Assembly (NCBI GenBank): GCA_900757905.1
Contig: CAAEPN010000208.1
Span: forward strand, 1 to 12,361
Direction: 5' to 3'
Length of the DNA: 12,361 nt
Source of the DNA: Clostridia bacterium
Lineage (GTDB): Bacteria; Bacillota; Clostridia; Oscillospirales; CAG-382
Shown here: positions 7,972 through 12,361 of the stretch, piece after piece
Position numbering within the stretch: the stretch's first letter is position 1
Layout of the letters: each line of letters starts with the position of its first letter
Notes under the pieces: generated by a model
Seen by the model: only the letters and a program-made list of their open reading frames with translations
Told to the model about the DNA's origin: nothing
Database searches by the model: none
Translations under genes and position numbers: made by a program

Positions 7972-8003
7972 CGAAGCGTCCGCCAAACGCGGCGGACACT
8001 TCG
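7972..8003 (-). other. Strong intercistronic hairpin between glmS and glmM
   Basis: An inverted repeat of 12 bp plus one mismatch (7972-7984 with 7991-8003; GTCCGCC/GGCGGAC core and CGAAG/CTTCG base) closes a 6-base loop. It lies 17 bases after the glmS stop. On the minus strand it is followed by GAAAACAAG, without the T run needed for a standard terminator, so read-through into glmM is expected. It may protect the glmS mRNA 3' end, act as a partial attenuator, or set the glmS:glmM ratio. Confidence 0.6.
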
Positions 8004-8020
8004 TTTTAGCGGCTGCGATC

Positions 8021-9856
8021 TTACTCGACCGTGACCGATTTTGCAAGGTTACGCGGCTTATCCACGTCCAAGCCTAACTGGAGCGCGGTATAATAAGCGA
8101 TAAGCTGCGAGAGGGTTGCCGTCGGAATAGGCATGAACAGCTCGTCAAGCGTCGGTACGCGAAGAACATCGTCCGCGATATTTTCCGGGATGACGGCGTT
8201 TTCATCGCACATCAAAATAACTCTTGCGCCGCGTGCGCGCACCTCTTTGATGTTGCTTAACATCTTCTCGTAAAGACCGGCATAGTTTGCAAGCGCAAAG
8301 ACCGGTGTTCCGTCGGTAATAAGCGAAATGGTGCCGTGTTTAAGCTCGCCGGCCGCATAGGCTTCGCAGTGGATATAGGAAATTTCCTTTAATTTGAGCG
8401 CCGATTCCATGCTCAAGGCATAGTCTGCACCGCGTCCGATAAAGAAAATATCGTTGTTATCCTTATACTTCTTTGCGATGGCTGCACACTGCTTTTCGCT
8501 GTCGAGCGCCTTTTGAATCATTTTGGGCGCAGTGTCAAGAAGCTCTGCCGTAAATAGTTTGGTCTTTTGCTCGTCAAGCTTGCCGCAGGCATAGGCGAGA
8601 CGAAGTGCAAACAGATACAATACGGAAAGCTGGACGGTATACGCCTTAGTGCTGGCCACGGCAATCTCCGGGCCGGCCCAGGTATAAATGACGCTGTCGG
8701 CCTCTCTTGCAATCGACGAACCGGCAACGTTGACAATGGCAAGCGTATACACGCCGCGCTCCTTGGCAAGGCGAAGAGCTGCAAGCGTATCTGCCGTTTC
8801 GCCCGACTGCGAAACGATGATAACAAGGTCATTTTTGCCAAGAATCGGGTCTTTATACCGGAATTCCGACGCAATTTCAACATTCACCGGCACGCGTGCC
8901 AGCTTTTCGACGGCATATTTCCCGACAAGACCTGCGTGCATAGCCGTGCCGCAGGCAACAACATGGATTCTTTCGAAGGACGCAAGGCGTTCGTCGGTCA
9001 GTTCCGGAATACCGAAGTCCGGCATGCCGTTTTTGACGCGCGGACGAACCGTTTTGATGATCGCATCCGGTTCTTCATGGATCTCCTTTATCATGAAGTG
9101 CGGATAGCCGCCCTTTTCGGCCGCTTCGACATCCCAATCCGCCGTTTCGATCTTTTTCTCAACCGGTTTTCCGTCACGCGAAAGCACCGTAATATCGCTT
9201 GGCGTAACGATAGCAAGCTCGCCCTCGTCGATTCGGCAATAGCGGTTGGTATACTTTAACACGGCCGGGATATCCGACGCGATGAAGTTTCCGTTATCCG
9301 ACAGCGCCAAAATCAGCGGACTGTCTTTACGCGCCGCGTAAATGGTATCCGGATGACCGGCAAAGATAACGCCGAGGCCATAAGAGCCGGTAAGGTGTGA
9401 AAGTGCCTTTTGCATGGCGCTTGTCGGATCGCCGGTCTCGACAAAGTAATAGTCGATGAGCTTCGCCGCAATTTCGGTATCGGTTTCCGACACGAAATCA
9501 TAGTTCTTGCCGATAAGGAAATCCTTGATCTCATGATAGTTCTCGATGATACCGTTATGCACGATATACACACGAGGCGTACCGTGCGGATGCGCGTTGA
9601 TGTCGCTCGGTTCGCCGTGAGTAGCCCAACGCGTATGACCGATGCCGCAATGAGCCGACAGCTTTTCGGACAAGTGGTCGATCTTGTCGCGAAGTAACGC
9701 AAGACGTCCCTTGGATTTGACGACCTTTAAGGTGTTGTTGCCGTCAAAGACCGCAATACCTGCCGAGTCATAACCGCGGTATTCGAGAGATTCAAGTCCT
9801 TCCAAAAGTCTGGGGACGGCATTTTCGCCGCCCGTATAGCCGATAATTCCACACAT
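8021..9856 (-). CDS. glmS: Glutamine-fructose-6-phosphate aminotransferase (isomerizing)
   Basis: A 611-residue enzyme that makes glucosamine-6-phosphate from fructose-6-phosphate and glutamine, the committed step to UDP-GlcNAc. The start is set by the N-terminal MCGIIGY: the cysteine after Met is the catalytic nucleophile of the class-II glutaminase domain, so upstream in-frame ATGs are discarded. A GGAG lies 10 bases before it. The glutaminase domain (about 2-225) shows GHTRWATHG and HNGIIENY. Two SIS sugar-isomerase domains (about 285-430 and 460-600) show VACGTAMHAG, SQSGETADT and ELKHGTISLI. The C-terminal tail ends DVDKPRNLAKSVTVE, the canonical Lys-containing end. The length equals that of known GlmS (about 600-610). 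A glmS ribozyme lies in the leader, so expression is expected to be shut by its own product. glmM and vanZ follow. Confidence 0.98.
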   Translation of the reverse strand: MCGIIGYTGGENAVPRLLEGLESLEYRGYDSAGIAVFDGNNTLKVVKSKGRLALLRDKIDHLSEKLSAHCGIGHTRWATHGEPSDINAHPHGTPRVYIVHNGIIENYHEIKDFLIGKNYDFVSETDTEIAAKLIDYYFVETGDPTSAMQKALSHLTGSYGLGVIFAGHPDTIYAARKDSPLILALSDNGNFIASDIPAVLKYTNRYCRIDEGELAIVTPSDITVLSRDGKPVEKKIETADWDVEAAEKGGYPHFMIKEIHEEPDAIIKTVRPRVKNGMPDFGIPELTDERLASFERIHVVACGTAMHAGLVGKYAVEKLARVPVNVEIASEFRYKDPILGKNDLVIIVSQSGETADTLAALRLAKERGVYTLAIVNVAGSSIAREADSVIYTWAGPEIAVASTKAYTVQLSVLYLFALRLAYACGKLDEQKTKLFTAELLDTAPKMIQKALDSEKQCAAIAKKYKDNNDIFFIGRGADYALSMESALKLKEISYIHCEAYAAGELKHGTISLITDGTPVFALANYAGLYEKMLSNIKEVRARGARVILMCDENAVIPENIADDVLRVPTLDELFMPIPTATLSQLIAYYTALQLGLDVDKPRNLAKSVTVE

Positions 9857-9891
9857 AATCATTAGTCTCCGTTTCACAAAATTTGCTTTTG

Positions 9892-9913
9892 TTCCGGTGG
9901 GACAAAGCCGGAA
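9892..9913 (-). other. Inverted repeat between the ribozyme and the glmS start
   Basis: TTCCGG and CCGGAA arms (6 bp) around a 10-base loop lie about 20 bases upstream of the glmS GGAG site and downstream of the ribozyme core. There is no T run. It may help keep the ribosome binding site open or separate it from the ribozyme; no specific function can be assigned. Confidence 0.35.
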
Positions 9914-9940
9914 TTGTCAGCTGAAAATTCAATTTTTAAG

Positions 9941-10103
9941 GTTCAGTGCTCCGTGAATCCATTTTTGTACGGTTCTCTTTCGAAAGCCGCTTTGTTTGGA
10001 TCCTTTCGACTGGAGTATGCCGAAGAAATATCCGCCGAGTTTTTCGATAATTTCTTTCCTCGTCGCCGCACAGAAATAAGGCGTACCTGTACGGTCTGGC
10101 GCT
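9941..10103 (-). ncRNA. glmS ribozyme / glucosamine-6-P riboswitch
   Basis: The minus strand carries the conserved glmS ribozyme signature. The cleavage-site segment A|GCGCCAGA lies at 10103-10096, with predicted cleavage between A10103 and G10102. P1 follows, CCGTACAG (10087-10094) pairing over 8 positions with CTGTGCGG (10066-10073). The core GACGAGG (10058-10064) comes next, then TTATCGAAAAACTCGGCGGAT (through 10030-10038), with an AAGAAAT/ATTTCTT helix inside. The 3' part (about 9941-10018) has long stems, including TCGAAAG/CTTTCGA and ACTCC/GGAG arms, that would form the P3/P4 region; the exact 3' limit is uncertain. In the known mechanism glucosamine-6-phosphate is a cofactor for self-cleavage, which exposes the mRNA to degradation. 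It lies directly upstream of glmS, as in other Firmicutes. Confidence 0.93.
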
Positions 10104-10114
10104 AAAACAGGCTC

Positions 10115-10133
10115 GGTAAAGCGATTCTTTACC
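10115..10133 (-). other. Hairpin in the glmS leader upstream of the ribozyme
   Basis: A perfect 7-bp stem GGTAAAG/CTTTACC closes a 5-base loop, 12 bases upstream of the predicted ribozyme cleavage site. It is followed on the minus strand by GAGCCTGTTTTA, only a short T run, so it is at best a weak terminator. It may insulate the ribozyme from upstream RNA. The leader from the promoter to the cleavage site (about 10228-10104) holds one more small GC stem (GCCGC/GCGGC near 10185-10202) and no gene I can support. Confidence 0.45.
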
Positions 10134-10234
10134 ACTTGCCAAGAGCAGACAAGGCTGTCTTTTCATTAAAATGCAAATACGATTGCCGCGAAAAAGCGGC
10201 CGTTTTGCGACCACGCTTTCCGTGTCCCGTATTC

Positions 10235-10263
10235 ATTATATTCGTTTGTTGATACAATGTTTC
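10235..10263 (-). promoter_or_regulatory. Probable promoter of glmS-glmM-vanZ
   Basis: On the minus strand there is a perfect -10 TATAAT (10235-10240), with a weak -35 GAAACA (10258-10263) at 17 bases. It lies downstream of the stop of the beta-helix gene, so the glmS unit can be transcribed separately. No clear terminator is seen between that gene and this promoter, so read-through from upstream is also possible. Confidence 0.55.
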
Positions 10264-10287
10264 GGCAAAGCGTGCCGTTCCAAAGCC

Positions 10288-10944
10288 TTACAGCTTTACA
10301 ACGATGCTCTTTTCCGATTTGAAGATACGGTTTTCCGGAATATAACCGCGCACGCGCGAGAGCGGATACACCGTGCAGTTTTTGCCGAGTACCGTACCCG
10401 GGCACAAAACGCTGTTGCAGCCGACCTCGGTTCCGTCGCCGACCATGGCGCCGAATTTTTTAAGTCCGGTCTCCACTTTTCCGTCGCTCACTTTGACGCT
10501 TACCGGCGTTTTGTCGCTCTTGACATTGGATGTGATAGCGCCTGCGCCGAGATGAGACTTATAGCCAAGAATCGAATCGCCGACATAGTTATAGTGCGGA
10601 ATCTGAACATTGTCAAAAACAATGCTGTTTTTTATCTCGGTAGAGTTTCCGACCACGCAGTTGTCGCCGACAAGCACGCTTCCGCGGATAAACGCACAGT
10701 GTCTTACCTCGGTATTTTCGCCGATAATGCAGGGAGATGCAATATACGCACTCGGAAAGACCTTAGCGCTTTTTGCAATCCAAACGTTTTCACTCACCAT
10801 ATCGTACTTTTCCGGGTCAAGCGTTTTGCCAAGCTCGATGATGAAGCTTTTTATCTCACCAAGCGCTTCCCACGGGTATTCGCACTTTTCGAGCAGCGGA
10901 CGCGCCAGCGTATGGGACAGATCGTACAGTTCTGCAGTTTTCAT
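10288..10944 (-). CDS. Stand-alone left-handed beta-helix protein resembling the GlmU acetyltransferase domain
   Basis: A 218-residue hexapeptide-repeat protein with about 50 helical N-terminal residues followed by a left-handed beta-helix (about 52-205). It resembles the C-terminal acetyltransferase half of GlmU and of related sugar-1-P nucleotidyltransferases, but has no nucleotidyltransferase (Rossmann) domain. The residues align with E. coli GlmU at the same spacing: R87 (R333), K105 (K351), H117 (catalytic H363), Y120 (Y366) and N140 (N386), with PHYNYVGDSILG and LGAGAITSN around them. Asn377 is replaced by H131. The ribosome binding site AAGGAGG is 8 bases before the ATG, with its own promoter. 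It lies upstream of glmS-glmM, which make glucosamine-1-P, the substrate of GlmU acetylation. The function is inferred to be GlcN-1-P N-acetyltransferase; another acyltransferase role remains possible. Databases often label such proteins pyrophosphorylase, which the missing domain argues against. Confidence 0.8.
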   Translation of the reverse strand: MKTAELYDLSHTLARPLLEKCEYPWEALGEIKSFIIELGKTLDPEKYDMVSENVWIAKSAKVFPSAYIASPCIIGENTEVRHCAFIRGSVLVGDNCVVGNSTEIKNSIVFDNVQIPHYNYVGDSILGYKSHLGAGAITSNVKSDKTPVSVKVSDGKVETGLKKFGAMVGDGTEVGCNSVLCPGTVLGKNCTVYPLSRVRGYIPENRIFKSEKSIVVKL

Positions 10945-11014
10945 GACTTTTTCCTCCTTTCATTGCGGATTTTTGCGGCATACCGGAGCAATTTTCACAG
11001 CACACCACTCTGAT

Positions 11015-11043
11015 ATTATACCATAAGTACGACTGTTTTTCAA
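11015..11043 (-). promoter_or_regulatory. Promoter of the beta-helix (GlmU-like) gene
   Basis: On the minus strand there is -35 TTGAAA (11038-11043), a 17-base spacer and -10 TATAAT (11015-11020) with an extended TG (TGGTATAAT). Transcription would start near 11008, about 65 bases before the ATG. The leader shows no strong structure. Confidence 0.85.
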
Positions 11044-11123
11044 TAGCTTTTACGCGTATTTTTTCATATCCGTCTATTCGCTCAAAAAATTTCACAAAAC
11101 GCCGCGGGACAATAGGAAAAAGC

Positions 11124-11164
11124 GACAAAAAAGCAGAGCATGTACGCATACATTCTCTGCTTTT
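11124..11164 (-). terminator. Intrinsic terminator after xpt
   Basis: Arms AAGCAGAG (11131-11138) with CTCTGCTT (11155-11162) and ATGTA (11140-11144) with TACAT (11149-11153) form a 13-bp stem with one C-T mismatch and a 4-base loop. On the minus strand a T run (11132-11127) follows. It lies about 26 bases after the xpt stop and insulates the beta-helix gene from xpt. Confidence 0.88.
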
Positions 11165-11189
11165 CGGTAAACTATCTTGATTGAAAGAA

Positions 11190-11777
11190 TTATTCGTTTT
11201 CTTCGAATTCAATATTGCCTTCATCGTCCATAGAACGGATAACGGCGAGCGATTTGAGGTTAATACCCATTTCGCGCAGCTTTTCGCCTCCCTTTTGAAA
11301 GCCCTTTTCGATAACGATACCCATTCCGGCTACATTCGCGCCGGCCTGCTTTACGATATCGATAAGACCGAACGCCGCCTTGCCGTTGGCGAGGAAATCG
11401 TCGATGATGAGGATGTTTTCCTCCGGATGCAGGAATTTCACCGAAACCATGACGTCATAGGTCTTGCCGTGGGTAAACGAATGCACGGATGCGGAAAAGA
11501 CGCTGCCTTCGATATTCTTGGATTTTGCCTTTTTGGCAAACACCACCGGCACGTCGAAATATTGGGCGGTAACGCAGGCAAGTCCGATACCGGAGGCCTC
11601 GATAGTCAAGATCTTATCCACCTTTACGTCTGAAAACAGGCGTTTGAATTCCTTGCCGATCTCGTTGTATAACGCGATATCGATCTGATGATTCAAAAAG
11701 CTGTCCACCTTCAGCACGCCGCCGGGTGCGACATGGCCGTCCTTACGTATTCTGTCTTCCAAAAGCTTCATAGACAT
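11190..11777 (-). CDS. xpt: Xanthine phosphoribosyltransferase
   Basis: A 195-residue purine salvage enzyme that joins xanthine to PRPP to form XMP in the cytoplasm. It matches Bacillus-type Xpt across its length: VLKVDSFLNHQID near the N-terminus, TIEASGIGLA, VPVVFAKKAKSKN, the PRPP-binding loop NILIIDDFLANGKA and VKQAGANVAGMGIVIEKGFQ. I choose the ATG at 11775-11777 (MSMKLLEDR) because AAAGG lies 6 bases upstream; a longer frame from 11840 would start within the promoter. The acidic C-terminal tail (DDEGNIEFEENE) is ordinary. The gene is single, with its own promoter and terminator, and divergent from an AraC-type regulator. Unlike many Firmicute xpt genes, there is no space for a guanine riboswitch in the leader of under 30 bases. 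Confidence 0.96.
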   Translation of the reverse strand: MSMKLLEDRIRKDGHVAPGGVLKVDSFLNHQIDIALYNEIGKEFKRLFSDVKVDKILTIEASGIGLACVTAQYFDVPVVFAKKAKSKNIEGSVFSASVHSFTHGKTYDVMVSVKFLHPEENILIIDDFLANGKAAFGLIDIVKQAGANVAGMGIVIEKGFQKGGEKLREMGINLKSLAVIRSMDDEGNIEFEENE

Positions 11778-11811
11778 ACTCAACCTTTCCGGTTTTAGAA
11801 AAATATATAAT

Positions 11812-11840
11812 ATTATACTATGATATCTTCCAAAAAGCAA
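11812..11840 (-). promoter_or_regulatory. Promoter of xpt
   Basis: On the minus strand there is -35 TTGCTT (11835-11840), a 17-base spacer and -10 TATAAT (11812-11817). The expected start near 11805 leaves a leader of about 28 bases before the ATG, too short for a riboswitch. Confidence 0.75.
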
Positions 11841-11849
11841 GAGCTTTCC

Positions 11850-11900
11850 GAAAAAAATATTTTCATCGGCCGATTTTGCGGCAAAAAGAAAAATATTTCC
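11850..11900. promoter_or_regulatory. Possible paired A/T-rich operator in the xpt/araC-type divergent region
   Basis: Two similar near-palindromes, GAAAAAAATATTTTC (11850-11864) and GAAAAATATTTCC (11888-11900), lie about 37 bp apart between the two divergent promoters. Similar half-sites in an intergenic region next to a regulator gene could be its operator, but A/T-rich repeats also arise by chance. This is only suggestive. Confidence 0.25.
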
Positions 11901-11938
11901 CTAAATCGTCATGTTTTCCGTATGTTAAATGAGGATAA

Positions 11939-11967
11939 TTGATTTTCGGCCTCCGGCATGATATACT
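11939..11967 (+). promoter_or_regulatory. Promoter of the AraC-type regulator
   Basis: On the plus strand there is -35 TTGATT (11939-11944), a 17-base spacer and -10 TATACT (11962-11967) with an extended TG (TGATATACT). Transcription would start near 11974, about 30 bases before the ATG. Confidence 0.78.
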
Positions 11968-12002
11968 GTTATTGCAAACCACGGCAGAAAGGAGTTTGGG
12001 GT

Positions 12003-12361
12003 ATGGGTTATCCCGTTCCGCGCGTATACGGACACATTGCGCAGCTTGAAAACTTTCACGAGACTGACGCTTCCAAGATCGAAAGCACTTTAAAAGAGTT
12101 CGCCGCCGAGTGCAACGCGCAAAAGATCGAGCGCACGTTTTTATTCGACCTGTCGCGTGATTTTGACGCACAAAAGGTAGACATAAATCCGATTGTTCCC
12201 GGCATTTTAGTCGGGTTACACCGGCATGATTACTATGAGTTCAATTATGTCTTAAAAGGGTCGCTTTACGAATACTTAGACGGAGAAGTCACCCGTTTGG
12301 ACAAAAACGGCTTTGCGCTGTTTCCGCCGGCCGTTTTTCATTCGGTCTACCCTGCTCCCGG
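12003..12361 (+). CDS. AraC-family-type regulator, N-terminal cupin part (cut by window end)
   Basis: An open frame from ATG at 12003 to the end of the window, 119 complete codons. The ribosome binding site AAAGGAG lies 8 bases before the ATG. Residues about 70-119 form a cupin sensor of the AraC type: HRHDYYEFNYVLKG (73-86), then LDGEVTRLDKNGFALFPPAVFHSVYPAP. The HxH followed by a glutamate and the FPPAVFH strand are typical of the sugar-sensing N-terminal domain of AraC/XylS regulators. The expected C-terminal helix-turn-helix domain lies outside, so it could instead be a plain cupin protein. Residues 1-60 are helical and not recognised. It is divergent from xpt. If it is a regulator, its target is probably a sugar-use gene to the right rather than xpt. 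Confidence 0.78.
   Translation, partial: MGYPVPRVYGHIAQLENFHETDASKIESTLKEFAAECNAQKIERTFLFDLSRDFDAQKVDINPIVPGILVGLHRHDYYEFNYVLKGSLYEYLDGEVTRLDKNGFALFPPAVFHSVYPAP

Noticed and set aside
7972..8003. Terminator ending the glmS transcript
   Set aside because: The stem is strong but is followed by A-rich sequence, not a T run, on the minus strand, and glmM has no promoter of its own that I can see.
8567..9259. Long plus-strand open frame of 230 codons opposite glmS
   Set aside because: It is antisense to a highly conserved glmS sequence, has no ribosome binding site pattern and no recognisable motifs; it is a codon-bias shadow. The same applies to plus-strand frames at 4509-5066, 7255-7917 and 6277-6891.
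9929..10405. Short minus-strand open frames in the glmS leader
   Set aside because: They coincide with the glmS ribozyme and its upstream leader, where RNA structure explains the conservation. No initiation signals support translation.
10171..11013. Plus-strand open frame of 280 codons opposite the beta-helix gene
   Set aside because: It runs antisense through a gene with clear hexapeptide repeats, promoter and strong ribosome binding site, and its product shows no domain. It is a shadow.
11778..12002. Guanine/xanthine riboswitch upstream of xpt
   Set aside because: No aptamer core pattern is visible, and the xpt promoter lies too close to the start codon to leave space for one.
1..12361. 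CRISPR arrays, insertion sequences, transposases or toxin-antitoxin genes
   Set aside because: No regularly spaced repeats, terminal inverted repeats or recognisable transposase, Cas or toxin sequences were found on either strand.

Overview
The window looks like a chromosomal segment of a low-to-mid GC Gram-positive anaerobe, most likely a gut Clostridia/Oscillospiraceae-type Firmicute. The reasons are strong AGGAGG-type ribosome binding sites, TTGnnn-17-TATAAT promoters often with an extended TGn, a glmS ribozyme, a VanZ-family protein, a Bacillus-type Xpt and a multidomain secreted GH99-like protein. No species can be named from the sequence alone. Almost everything is transcribed leftwards (minus strand). 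Only the fragments at the two ends are on the plus strand.

Left edge (1-572): the 3' end of a plus-strand M23-type endopeptidase or endolysin gene with its terminator, then a minus-strand tRNA-Glu(CTC) with encoded CCA and its own promoter. The tRNA 3' end faces the endolysin-like fragment, so the left edge could be one end of a tRNA-integrated element.

Region 573-5806: one leftward transcription unit from a clear promoter at about 5778-5806. It encodes a 1422-residue secreted GH99/WbsX-like glycosidase-type protein with several beta-sandwich domains and a copper-amine-oxidase-like domain, then a small lipoprotein, then RNase HI (rnhA). The last two overlap by ATGA. A hairpin after rnhA probably ends the unit.

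Region 5846-11043: an amino-sugar/cell-envelope precursor block. In transcription order it holds a stand-alone left-handed beta-helix protein resembling only the acetyltransferase half of GlmU, a glmS ribozyme leader, glmS, a structured intercistronic region, glmM and a VanZ-family membrane protein, ending in a strong terminator. GlmS makes glucosamine-6-P, GlmM converts it to glucosamine-1-P, and the beta-helix protein has the spacing of catalytic residues expected to acetylate glucosamine-1-P. The ribozyme would tie glmS expression, and probably the genes behind it, to the glucosamine-6-P level.

Right edge (11124-12361): xpt (xanthine phosphoribosyltransferase) with its own promoter and terminator and no room for a purine riboswitch, divergent from the start of an AraC-type (cupin-sensor) regulator that runs off the window.

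I did not find a wholly new system. The most interesting points are the split-GlmU-like gene beside the ribozyme-controlled glmS-glmM-vanZ unit, the giant GH99-like protein, and the tRNA/endolysin junction. Several start codons (vanZ, glmM, glmS, xpt) are placed downstream of the longest possible reading frame on ribosome-binding-site or family grounds.
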